This document shows positions 34,733 through 42,839 of a stretch of DNA of 64,000 nt, one piece after another. Under the pieces are notes generated by a model. That model searched no databases and had not been told where the DNA came from. It was given only the letters and a program-made list of their open reading frames with translations. Every line of letters starts with the position of its first letter. Position 1 is the stretch's first letter. Made by a program: the position numbers and the translations under genes. Source of the DNA: Candidatus Poribacteria bacterium. Its GTDB lineage: Bacteria; Poribacteria; WGA-4E; WGA-3G. The stretch is from contig JAAXHL010000124.1 in NCBI GenBank assembly GCA_012270865.1, positions 1 through 64,000 on the forward strand, written 5' to 3'.

Positions 34733-35482
34733 ATGCCAAACGCATCATTGAATCTGTTAGTGCAAAAATGCGAAGCACACCCAGACTATCAACACTACGC
34801 TGACCTCTTTGAACAGTTGGATTCATCGGCACCGCCACGGATAGAATTCGTTCACCGCGCGACACTCCGAAATTTTCAACAAACTGAAAAACTCGGCATC
34901 TTTTCAGGTTCTTTCAATCCGTTGACACTGGCACACATAAAAATGATGGAAGATACGGTTGCTGAATATCGGTTAGATGAACTGCTTCTACTTCTCGCGA
35001 AGGCGAATGTTGATAAATCGGTGTTCGGTTTGCCGCTTGCCGCGAGACTCTTAACGCTTAAGAAATATGCGGAGAACCAGTCGCTGATTTCAGTCGGTGC
35101 GTCAAGCCACGGTAGGTATATTGACAAGGTCACGGCGTTAAAAGTGCTGTTCTCGCCGGACACGGAATTTCATTTCATCGTCGGATATGACACCCTCGTC
35201 AGAATTTTTGATCCGAAATACTATACAGATTTCCACGCCGAAGTGCAGGCGTTATTTGCCTCTGCACGGCTTATTGTCGCAAACCGCGCCGAAGCTGATA
35301 TTAAGACCATAGAAACCTTTATGGCACAACCGGAAATCAGCCGCTATGCCTCCTATGTCTCATCCATCTTTTTACCTGATGTTTACGCATATATGTCGTC
35401 AACTGAGGCACGTGATTTGTTAGAACACGGCGAAACCGTTGAACATCTCGTACCACCGAGTATCCTTGAGATGTTTGACTAA
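34733..35482 (+). CDS. NadD-like nucleotidyltransferase with an N-terminal extension
   Basis: 249 aa. HxGH-type nucleotidyltransferase: GIFSGSFNPLTLAHIKMM (55-72), where the usual GxxHxGH reads NPLTLAH, and a C-terminal YMSSTEARDLL in place of ISSTxIR. It most resembles nicotinate/nicotinamide nucleotide adenylyltransferases. About 50 extra residues precede the Rossmann core. Substrate assignment is tentative. Confidence 0.75.
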   Translation: MPNASLNLLVQKCEAHPDYQHYADLFEQLDSSAPPRIEFVHRATLRNFQQTEKLGIFSGSFNPLTLAHIKMMEDTVAEYRLDELLLLLAKANVDKSVFGLPLAARLLTLKKYAENQSLISVGASSHGRYIDKVTALKVLFSPDTEFHFIVGYDTLVRIFDPKYYTDFHAEVQALFASARLIVANRAEADIKTIETFMAQPEISRYASYVSSIFLPDVYAYMSSTEARDLLEHGETVEHLVPPSILEMFD

Positions 35483-35832
35483 AACCTCTCGAACAGTGTC
35501 AATATTTCGCTTTCGCTGGTGAAACTGTCTCAGTGTGTTTCCAATTTGATACAGTTTTCCGAATACACCTACCTTATTGTGTCGAATCACACACACTTTC
35601 CGCTATTATCTATCCATTTTAGCATTTCTGCATTGGCACGATTCTTGCTTAATATTTCACAGGTTTGTGTTAGTTATACCGTTAATCGGCAAATTTTTCA
35701 CAGATTTTGAAACAGATTCATAAATAGTCTCGTATTTAAATAATACTAATTCTGGCAATAGGTCATCAACCTAAATGTCAACGGCTCATATAGAGCTATA
35801 ATCAATAAACATAATGCTAAGGAGAATGGACA
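35483..35832. other. 350-bp AT-rich gap, no gene seen
   Basis: Contains a TATAAT box (35797-35802) with a weak ATGTCA 16 nt upstream that could serve the small gene at 35833. Otherwise AT-rich, without an RBS-supported frame. Confidence 0.5.
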
Positions 35833-35985
35833 ATGTTTAACGGTGTCGAAATAATTATCGGCAGTTTAGGTGCTCTCATCGGTATTGGTGGCGGTTACCT
35901 CGTCCTTTCTGCTTTTTTCGCTGGCATCCAGCATATCACAAAGGTTGGTGCTGTCGAAATTAAGGAAACGGTGCCTGAGAAATAG
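35833..35985 (+). CDS. 50-residue single-span membrane protein
   Basis: ATG at 35833 with AAGGAGAA about 6 nt upstream and TAG at 35983-35985. The product starts MFNGVEIIIGSLGALIGIGG, one glycine-rich membrane span (about 6-32), then a polar end (VEIKETVPEK). Good start signals, a -10 box and clean membrane topology support a real gene. Function unknown. Confidence 0.65.
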   Translation: MFNGVEIIIGSLGALIGIGGGYLVLSAFFAGIQHITKVGAVEIKETVPEK

Positions 35986-36018
35986 TCGTTCCTACGTATA
36001 AACGATGCTGAAACGGAC

Positions 36019-36047
36019 TTGACAATTCAAGGTTTTTGTGTTATAAT
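36019..36047 (+). promoter_or_regulatory. Perfect-consensus sigma-70 promoter before endonuclease V gene
   Basis: TTGACA (36019-36024), 17-nt spacer, TATAAT (36042-36047): both hexamers match consensus. The ATG is 92 nt downstream of the -10 box. Confidence 0.8.
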
Positions 36048-36139
36048 GTTATAGAGCAGTAGAGGGTTACCACCGTGTATCGGGGTACAGAACATTGTAA
36101 GGCAAAACGAGTTTTTATTGAAAACGAACAGCGGCAGCT

Positions 36140-36814
36140 ATGAAATATCGCGCCCTCCACTCGTGGGATGTTGCACCTGAAGAAGCCAGACGACTTCAAA
36201 ATGAACTGCGCACACAGGTGATTTCAACAGACCAGTTTGGGACAATCAACACCGTTGCTGGAGTAGACATCGGGTTGAAAAAGGACACCGCAATCGCATC
36301 TGTGGTCGTCCTGAGTTTCCCTGAATTACAGGTGGTAGATAGCGTGGTTACAGCAAGCCCTGTTCGTTTTCCTTATATACCAGGCTTGTTATCCTTTCGG
36401 GAGATACCGCCACTACTGACAGCATTTGATCAGTTACAAACGGTACCGGATCTGATAATCGTTGACGGACAAGGCATCGCACATCCCAGAAGATTTGGGC
36501 TTGCATCGCACTTAGGGTTGCTCTTGGATAAACCGACAATCGGTTGCGCAAAATCCAGACTCTGCGGACGATATACGGAACCTGACTCCGAACAGGGTGC
36601 TTATACGTATCTTACAGATAAAGGAGAGGTGATCGGTGCTGCAGTCCGCACGCGTACAAACATCCGAGTGGTCTACGTGTCTACAGGGCACCAAATTTCG
36701 CTGGATTCAGCCCGTATGTGGACGTTGGCATGTTGTCGAGGCTATCGCTTACCTGAAACCACCCGCCATGCACACAACGCCGCATCCGGTAAAACTCCCA
36801 AAATACGCACATGA
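36140..36814 (+). CDS. nfi: Endonuclease V (deoxyinosine 3' endonuclease)
   Basis: 224 aa DNA-repair nuclease that nicks near deoxyinosine. Active-site residues: Asp43 (GVDIG), Glu88 (FREIP), Asp109 (VDGQG), with wedge PYIPG (78-82), His115 (GIAHPRRFGLASH) and Lys138 (CAKSRL). Length and motif order are normal. Its stop overlaps the ATG of the next gene by 4 bp. Confidence 0.95.
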   Translation: MKYRALHSWDVAPEEARRLQNELRTQVISTDQFGTINTVAGVDIGLKKDTAIASVVVLSFPELQVVDSVVTASPVRFPYIPGLLSFREIPPLLTAFDQLQTVPDLIIVDGQGIAHPRRFGLASHLGLLLDKPTIGCAKSRLCGRYTEPDSEQGAYTYLTDKGEVIGAAVRTRTNIRVVYVSTGHQISLDSARMWTLACCRGYRLPETTRHAHNAASGKTPKIRT

Positions 36815-37602
36815 ATGCTAACAACAGGCATCACTGGTCGTTTGACTACAATCACGGTGCGCAAAACCCCCAATTTATACAGGAATTGATGAGAACACTC
36901 CGCAGTTGTTACACGGATACCGACACGCGCGACAGCCACTCAGGACAGACAGTCAAGCACGTCTATAATATCTTACCGAACTATTGGCGCGGTTATGCAG
37001 GCGGAGACCCGAATAAAGAACTGCAGATCGGGGAAGCTACCGTTGAACGCAGCAAAAACAACGGGTTATGGAACTATAACGTCCAATACGAAAATACGAC
37101 AAGCGGCGAACACCTACGGATGCAATTCCGTTGTCATGATGGCAATTACCGCCCGCTCACAGACAACTGGCGTGTCCATATCCGTAATAGTGGAGATGAC
37201 ACATATTCCGAATTGGTGTCCGAGGGACATCTTATAGGAGACTCAGAGATACGACTCCGCATCAACGGTACTGAGGTCGTTGCTGGCACGGTAGATACAT
37301 TGACCAAACTGACGTGCAATTGGGCACTTTTTGACATAATTCCAGCACTCGCAGGGACAGTCCAAGCGTCAGACAGTGGAATAGACCTCGTACTGCTTGA
37401 AGACCTGGAGCAGCTCAGACCGAAAAGTAAGATCGGTTTCCTTGAATCGATACAGACACCTATGCCGCTCGATGGTTATTACCTTTACGGTGCCGGACTT
37501 CTGCCTTCGTATTGGTGGCTCGATGCGAACGGAAACATCGCTATCGCTTCGACGTTTTTCGAGACGTTGGTGCTGAGAGAAAAGAGAGGTGGCAGTGCAT
37601 GA
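36811..37602 (+). CDS. Uncharacterised soluble protein coupled to the sulfatase gene
   Basis: 263 aa, no family recognised, no signal peptide. Beta-rich composition with many Trp/Tyr (VKHVYNILPNYWRGYAGGDP; NYRPLTDNWRVHIRNSGDD). Its end LREKRGGSA overlaps the sulfatase ATG (ATGA at 37599), and its start overlaps endonuclease V, so the three are translationally linked. Confidence 0.6.
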   Translation: MNANNRHHWSFDYNHGAQNPQFIQELMRTLRSCYTDTDTRDSHSGQTVKHVYNILPNYWRGYAGGDPNKELQIGEATVERSKNNGLWNYNVQYENTTSGEHLRMQFRCHDGNYRPLTDNWRVHIRNSGDDTYSELVSEGHLIGDSEIRLRINGTEVVAGTVDTLTKLTCNWALFDIIPALAGTVQASDSGIDLVLLEDLEQLRPKSKIGFLESIQTPMPLDGYYLYGAGLLPSYWWLDANGNIAIASTFFETLVLREKRGGSA

Positions 37603-39023
37603 CCGAAAGCCCGAATATCCTTTTTATCAACACCGACCAGCATTCGTGGGATGCGATCTCGGCGCACGGCAACCCGCATCTTCACACGCCTAACATTGAT
37701 GCGCTTTATAGGAACGGAACCTCTTTTCGCCAATCATACTGTACGGATCCGGTGTGCGCCGCTGCACGCTCCAGTTGGGCAACGGGATTATATACCTCTG
37801 AGACAGGTGTCCCCTTTAATGGTGGACATCTGCACCCAGACATTCCAGATATCGGGCAGGTGCTGAGGGCAAGTGGTTATAGACCCTTCCATTGTGGTAA
37901 GTGGCATGTTCCGGGTCGGAATGTCCGTGAAAGTTTTCAGACACTCTATTACGGCAGACGCAATATCGGCGCAGGGGGTGCCGCGTATTACGATTCTGCA
38001 ACCACACACGCAGTTGCGGACTTCTTGACGAACTACGATGGCGACGAACCGTTTTATCTACAGATTGGCTACGTTGATCCGCATGATGTCTGCGAATATC
38101 TACACAACCATGAGGAAAAACAGATTCCAAATCCGGTGGAGCAAGGGATTGTTTCGGAGGATGCCTTACCGCCACTCCCTGAAAATTTTGACTACGATGA
38201 ACGCGAGACGGTGCTACACCGCGTCTGTCGTCGAGTTGATGACGCGCTGATTCACGCGCCTATCCTTAAAGCCGTACGATACTGGGATGAACTGCAGTGG
38301 CGTTACCTGATATGGAACTATTACAGATTCATCGAAAAGGTTGACGCTGAGATTGGTCGAGTCCTCGCGCTGCTACGCGAGACTTCTCTCCACCACAAGA
38401 CCCTCATCATCTTCAGTGCTGACCACGGTGAAGCGTGCGGAAGTCATCAGATGTTCCAGAAGTTCACACTTTATGAGGAGAGTGTGCGAGTGCCGTTCAT
38501 TGTGGCGTGTTTAGGAGACGGAATCCCTATAGAGAAAAATCGGTCTGACGAAACGCATTTCATCTCTGGTGTAGATGTGTTCCCTACTGTCTGTGATTAC
38601 GCAGGTGTTGATGCACCGGAAATGTTGCAAGGCGTGAGTGTGCGTCCACTGGTAGAAGGCAGGGATGTCCAGTGGCGAGATTCTGCCTACATAGAGAGCA
38701 ATTATTGGGGACGCGCGATTGTCACGGAACGCTATAAATACGTTACAGAGTACAAACCGAAAACGGCGGAGGATTTCTTGCCGCCAGGACCGGACACGGA
38801 ACGGTTTGGACTCGCGCAGCTATTTGATCGGCAAAACGACCCAGCAGAGACAGAAAATTTAGTATCAGACGCAGCATACAGCGAAATTGTCAAGATATGT
38901 CAAGATAAACTGATTGCCCAAGAAGCGAAACTCCAGCGACGGGAAATTGTGCATCCAAACCCGAAGCGCGTAATATCAAACTGGGGTGAGCGGTTACGGA
39001 CATACTGGCAACACAATAGATAG
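37599..39023 (+). CDS. Sulfatase, formylglycine-dependent type
   Basis: 474 aa from ATG 37599, chosen because ILFINTDQHSWDAIS (7-21) is the normal sulfatase start and the ATGA couples it to the previous gene. Metal Asp13. The modifiable cysteine is Cys53 in DPVCAAARSSWATG; the motif is C-A-A-A-R, with Ala for the usual Pro, a tolerated CxAxR variant. FHCGKWHVPG and FSADHGEACGSH (metal and sulfate binding) are present. No signal peptide, so apparently cytoplasmic. It releases sulfate from a sulfated sugar or other ester. No sulfatase-maturating enzyme is in the window. Confidence 0.9.
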   Translation: MTESPNILFINTDQHSWDAISAHGNPHLHTPNIDALYRNGTSFRQSYCTDPVCAAARSSWATGLYTSETGVPFNGGHLHPDIPDIGQVLRASGYRPFHCGKWHVPGRNVRESFQTLYYGRRNIGAGGAAYYDSATTHAVADFLTNYDGDEPFYLQIGYVDPHDVCEYLHNHEEKQIPNPVEQGIVSEDALPPLPENFDYDERETVLHRVCRRVDDALIHAPILKAVRYWDELQWRYLIWNYYRFIEKVDAEIGRVLALLRETSLHHKTLIIFSADHGEACGSHQMFQKFTLYEESVRVPFIVACLGDGIPIEKNRSDETHFISGVDVFPTVCDYAGVDAPEMLQGVSVRPLVEGRDVQWRDSAYIESNYWGRAIVTERYKYVTEYKPKTAEDFLPPGPDTERFGLAQLFDRQNDPAETENLVSDAAYSEIVKICQDKLIAQEAKLQRREIVHPNPKRVISNWGERLRTYWQHNR

Positions 39024-39072
39024 GAATACAAATTGTTGATACAACGCTAAAAAACATTAGGACCTCCGAAAA

Positions 39073-40248
39073 ATGAATATATTTTCAAAACGCTTAAATC
39101 GGCTGCCACCTTATATGTTTGGTAAGCTCAAACAGTTAACGCATGAACGCAGGCAGCAAGGAATAGACATTATCGACTTAGGGATGGGGAACCCGAATCA
39201 GCCGACCCCGCAACCTATTATTGATAAGTTGACGGAGGCTGCGCAGGAGCTTCGGAATCATCGCTACTCCGCTTCGCGTGGCATTTACAATCTGCGCCGG
39301 GAAGTCAGTTGGCATTATGAACGTCGGTTCGGTGTTGACATTGATCCGAATGAAGAGGCGATCGCTGTTATCGGTACGAAAGAGGGACTCGGACATCTCG
39401 CTTTGGCTTTGATTGACGAAGGCGACTTGGCGATGGTACCAAATCCGACGTTCCCGATTCATACGTACAGCGTTGTCCTTGCTGGTGGTAGCGTTGTGAG
39501 CATACCACTCACAGAGGAGAACGATTTTATCCCTTCACTCACTGAGATTACACGCGATATTTGGCCGAGACCTAAGATGTTAATCTTAAGTTTTCCGCAT
39601 AACCCGACGGGTGCTGTTGTTGATCTTGGGTTCTTCGAGGAGATCGTCGCGTTCGCGAAACAACAGGAGATCGTTGTCGTCCACGATTTGGCGTATGCGG
39701 ACATCGTTTTTGATGGCTACAAAGCACCGAGTTTCCTACAGGCGAAGGGCGCGAAGGATGTCGGTATTGAATTCATTTCGCTGTCGAAATCCTATAACAT
39801 GGCGGGTTGGCGGTGCGGGTTCGCAGCTGGGAATCGTGATATTATAGAGGCACTCGCTCGGATTAAAGGCTATTACGATTACGGGATTTTCGCACCGATT
39901 CAGGTCGCCGCTATCATGGCACTCCGCACACCAGCAGATACAGTGACAGAAAACGCTGCGATCTACCAGAACCGCCGCGATGTACTTGTGGAAGGGTTAA
40001 ACCGGATCGGATGGACAGTACCGAAACCTCAGGCTTCAATGTTCGTCTGGGCACCTATTCCCGAAACGTGGCGACACTTGAACTCTCTGGACTTCTCAAT
40101 GAAACTCTTGAATGAAGCGGAAGTCTGTGTCTCTCCGGGTGCCGGGTTTGGACATAACGGTGAGGGTTATATCCGCATCGCGCTTGTAGAAAACGAGGAT
40201 CGCATCCGTCAGGCAGTCCGTCAGATCCGGCGTGCGTTGTTCGGTTAA
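39073..40248 (+). CDS. PLP-dependent aminotransferase, AlaC/DapL-like
   Basis: 391 aa fold type I aminotransferase. IDLGMGNPNQPTP (34-46), FPHNPTGA (174-181), cofactor DLAYAD (205-210) and Schiff-base Lys239 (SLSKSYNMAGWRCGF). The IDLGMGNPN start and SKSYNMAGWR motif match the glutamate-pyruvate (AlaC) and LL-diaminopimelate aminotransferase group. Reaction not fixed. ATG 39073. Confidence 0.92.
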   Translation: MNIFSKRLNRLPPYMFGKLKQLTHERRQQGIDIIDLGMGNPNQPTPQPIIDKLTEAAQELRNHRYSASRGIYNLRREVSWHYERRFGVDIDPNEEAIAVIGTKEGLGHLALALIDEGDLAMVPNPTFPIHTYSVVLAGGSVVSIPLTEENDFIPSLTEITRDIWPRPKMLILSFPHNPTGAVVDLGFFEEIVAFAKQQEIVVVHDLAYADIVFDGYKAPSFLQAKGAKDVGIEFISLSKSYNMAGWRCGFAAGNRDIIEALARIKGYYDYGIFAPIQVAAIMALRTPADTVTENAAIYQNRRDVLVEGLNRIGWTVPKPQASMFVWAPIPETWRHLNSLDFSMKLLNEAEVCVSPGAGFGHNGEGYIRIALVENEDRIRQAVRQIRRALFG

Positions 40249-40259
40249 TGCTCAATCAA

Positions 40260-40321
40260 TATGTATACAAATTATACATATCAACGCCGATATGTATAGA
40301 AATTGCGAAAAAGTATACATA
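40260..40321. repeat. Four alternating TATGTATA/TATACATA boxes
   Basis: TATGTATA at 40260-40267, TATACATA at 40273-40280, TATGTATA at 40291-40298 and TATACATA at 40314-40321. The first pair forms a perfect 8-bp inverted repeat with a 5-nt spacer. It could be an operator or a hairpin downstream of the aminotransferase gene. Confidence 0.55.
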
Positions 40322-40322
40322 T

Positions 40323-40432
40323 TGGGACTTACGCATTCCGTTTTAAAGTCCCCCTGATAAGGGGGATTTAGGGGGTTAATTCCTATTTTTGCGTCTAAAC
40401 GTCCAATATTTTCTCAATTTGCGTAAGTCCTG
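40323..40432. mobile_element. MITE, copy 1 (110 bp)
   Basis: Terminal inverted repeats with core GGACTTACGCA (40325-40335) and TGCGTAAGTCC (40420-40430), plus a 2-nt outer step. Flanked by CATAT at 40318-40322 and 40433-40437, a 5-bp target duplication. Non-coding interior with a CCCCCTGATAAGGGGG hairpin. A second copy with the same ends lies at 53644-53765. Confidence 0.85.
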
Positions 40433-40454
40433 CATATCCTACTTAAGTGCGAGA

Positions 40455-41357
40455 TTATTCCAATCCCCACTGTTTCTTTGCCTCTTCAAACGAAATTTTT
40501 TGGCCGCCCGTGTGAGAAATCGGGTTCTTGCCGACCCATCGCTCATCGATCGGATGCTCTGCCGGTTGGAAACGGATGTCACAACTGACACGCCACCGAT
40601 CCGATAGGTTCTTGGTGGAAGTATGCATCGTGTGCATCGTGAAGATGATAACATCCCCCATCTCAAAATCGGCTGTTTTCCACTCACCGCCGTATTTATC
40701 GCTAATCTCTATCGGATCGCGTCCGAAATGACCAGGCGTACCGTCCCTATCGACATCTGTTTTACCGTAGGTATCCCGAATCCGCGCGAAACTCGGTAGG
40801 TTATGCGACCCGACCAAGACCGTCAGTGTCCCCATCGTCGCAGGTACATCACCGAACGGGACCCAACAGGTGTGCAGCTGCTTCGAGCCTCTCCCCATAT
40901 AGACGAAATCGAAATGCGGTCCCGACCAACCGTCAGGACGGACGAACCGGAGCCATTTGTAATCGAACGTTCGGGTATCGCCGCCGAAGAAGTTACGGAA
41001 GAATTTAAAGAGTTCATCGCCTTCTAAGACAGACAGTACATCTGGATGGTGTGTAACAGCGGGTGCCCCCATTGTCCGTCCGGGGCTTCCGTTCCCGGCG
41101 ACTGCTTCCATGATGTCGGTGTCCGCTTGAAATACCTCGTCTTTTCCGTTTCCCTCGGCATATTCAAGGATGGCGCGCCGCGCTGCGATAATCTTTTCCT
41201 TATCTATTAAGCCGCGGACGAGTAGATACCCGTCCTCTGCTATCTGTTCGTGCAAGCCTTCTGGTGAGTCGAGGACAGCGTTACAGTCCCGAAGTACACC
41301 GAGATGTGGACCCGGGAAGGTCATTTCATGGTCTCCTACAAAAACGGTTTTCGCCAT
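40455..41357 (-). CDS. Phytanoyl-CoA dioxygenase (PhyH) family oxygenase
   Basis: 300 aa. Fe(II) ligands His148 and Asp150 (GPHFDFVYMG) and a distal His in FTMHTMHTST, with Arg in SDRWRVSCDIRFQ for 2-oxoglutarate. It lacks the WHQD form seen in the 22359 copy, so it is a different branch. Start ATG 41357 overlaps the stop of the DprA-like gene by one base (TAATG), so the pair is coupled. Confidence 0.88.
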   Translation of the reverse strand: MAKTVFVGDHEMTFPGPHLGVLRDCNAVLDSPEGLHEQIAEDGYLLVRGLIDKEKIIAARRAILEYAEGNGKDEVFQADTDIMEAVAGNGSPGRTMGAPAVTHHPDVLSVLEGDELFKFFRNFFGGDTRTFDYKWLRFVRPDGWSGPHFDFVYMGRGSKQLHTCWVPFGDVPATMGTLTVLVGSHNLPSFARIRDTYGKTDVDRDGTPGHFGRDPIEISDKYGGEWKTADFEMGDVIIFTMHTMHTSTKNLSDRWRVSCDIRFQPAEHPIDERWVGKNPISHTGGQKISFEEAKKQWGLE

Positions 41358-42046
41358 TATGTTCCTCCGAATTGTGCTATTGCGGTAGCAGAGTTTTTGT
41401 TTTTCTGAACGTATGCGGACGGTTCCATCCGTTGTGCCCCAAGTTGAAAGAGTGTCTCGTTTGCCGGTGTCTCAAAGGTAAAGACGGGTTTGCCCGAGGC
41501 TATTACCTTCTCTGCGAATTCCAAAGTCTTACTGTTTTCAGCGGCGTGTGCGATATAGATTTTGTCCGCAAGCGCTGCGACGAAAGCGTTGCGTCGGTTC
41601 GCCAACGCGACTGTCTGTCGATTGTAACGACTTTCAAACGGCGATAGAATTAAGAGTCGCTCTTTGGCTAAAGCGTCTTTCCATACCGATTTCAGCCGCA
41701 TATTTTCGATGCTCCGTGCGGGACACAAGAGAATCGGTTGTACGCCGCGCAACAAGACACGCAGACATTCTTGTTCAATCGGCGAATGATAGCCTCCGAT
41801 TGTTGGGACCTCTCTCTCCTTGAACCTTTGTGCCAAGTCGTGTGTTTTCAATATCAGTTCCCCGGGACATTTCTTGGAACAGAAAAGTGCCCAGAGGTTT
41901 CCGTTGGAAGCGGTATCTGTTCCGGGTAACAAATCAATATTTCCACGTGCCCAAATCGTTTCGGGTGCTTCTGTTTTTAGGGAGTCCTTTAATTTTTTCG
42001 GGTAATTTGTGTCTATTTGTGTGACGCGTTGGATTGGCGGTAGCAC
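41357..42046 (-). CDS. DprA/Smf-like Rossmann-fold protein
   Basis: 229 aa. The segment YPKKLKDSL...PETIWARGNIDLL (15-39) is the usual opening of DprA-like domains, followed by NGNLWALFCSKKCPGE, where DprA has its nucleotide-like loop, and SPFESRYNRQTVALANRRNAFVAALADKIYIAHA, matching the NR.R...LA..viV..A core. It is shorter than true DprA and lacks the GAxGID segment. Such short forms occur in defence and mobile contexts. A promoter of its own lies at 42098-42126. Confidence 0.78.
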   Translation of the reverse strand: MLPPIQRVTQIDTNYPKKLKDSLKTEAPETIWARGNIDLLPGTDTASNGNLWALFCSKKCPGELILKTHDLAQRFKEREVPTIGGYHSPIEQECLRVLLRGVQPILLCPARSIENMRLKSVWKDALAKERLLILSPFESRYNRQTVALANRRNAFVAALADKIYIAHAAENSKTLEFAEKVIASGKPVFTFETPANETLFQLGAQRMEPSAYVQKNKNSATAIAQFGGT

Positions 42047-42097
42047 TTCTCATCCTACATGGTATTTGATAACTCTTTTAATTGTTGAAGTGATGTT

Positions 42098-42126
42098 ATT
42101 TTAACAAAACTTGGCAATTAGTGCAA
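42098..42126 (-). promoter_or_regulatory. Promoter of the DprA-like gene
   Basis: Minus-strand TTGCAC (42121-42126) and TAAAAT (42098-42103), 17-nt spacer, 51 nt before the ATG at 42046. It closely resembles the promoter at 48350-48378. Confidence 0.6.
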
Positions 42127-42305
42127 GAATATAACCTACCGTGAACAGGGCTATTTAGTTCTCGGTTTTTTCGTCCAATTTTGAACACCCAGGGCCGGTA
42201 GGTGCGGTTTGGAACCGCACCGGGACTGAAAAGAAAATTCAGAAATTTAGAAAATCTGATGATTTGTTTAAAACTAAATCACCCTGCTGCAGTAAACGGG
42301 TCGTA

Positions 42306-42839
42306 TCACGCAGAAAGCCGACGATGCGTTTCAGGTGGTGCGCCGTTTTGGAGCCAAATGATGGGTTGTTCTTCTGCCGTGCGGTCAGGATTTACCCAGA
42401 TGATGCGTTGGATCTCACCAACCTGTTGAGAGGCTCGTTTGAAAAGGTCTCGAACGGTTTCGTCAAGTGAAATAACAGTCCGATCGGTTGCGAGTGCTGC
42501 TTGTAAAAGGTGAAAATCCTTTTCCATCGCTTCAATCTCATCTTCATTGCTTGCTGTAACTGTGACCTTGTCTCGGAGTTCCTCATCCTCTGGTGGATTG
42601 ATACGATCTATTCTTCTACGCGCATCCATTGACACCCGCCATTCAAGCGCAAAGCCAGATCTATGCCTTTTCCATTCTTCGCTGATTTCTCTTGTCATCA
42701 CTATCCTATAATCTTGAGACCTTACTACCTTTAGGAAATCACGACAATTGATAGCACGTGGATCAGTCGCATCTTCATCACCGGACGATTGAGCAACATC
42801 CGTGTCAATTACGAATCGTTTTGAATCTCTTGATCTCAC
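42306..42839 (-). CDS. PIN-like nuclease, partner of the DUF3696 ATPase
   Basis: 177 aa. PIN-fold acidic residues: Asp12 and Asp14 (RFVIDTDVA), Glu51 to Glu55 (REISEEW), Asp108 (EKDFHLLQAALATDR) and Asp126 (VISLDETVRDL). The H-LL.AAL..D..VISLDE pattern is typical of PIN-domain RNases. Its ATG overlaps the ATPase stop by 4 bp. It is probably the effector nuclease of an ATPase-nuclease pair. Family membership is inferred from motifs, and the target nucleic acid is unknown. Confidence 0.75.
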   Translation of the reverse strand: MRSRDSKRFVIDTDVAQSSGDEDATDPRAINCRDFLKVVRSQDYRIVMTREISEEWKRHRSGFALEWRVSMDARRRIDRINPPEDEELRDKVTVTASNEDEIEAMEKDFHLLQAALATDRTVISLDETVRDLFKRASQQVGEIQRIIWVNPDRTAEEQPIIWLQNGAPPETHRRLSA

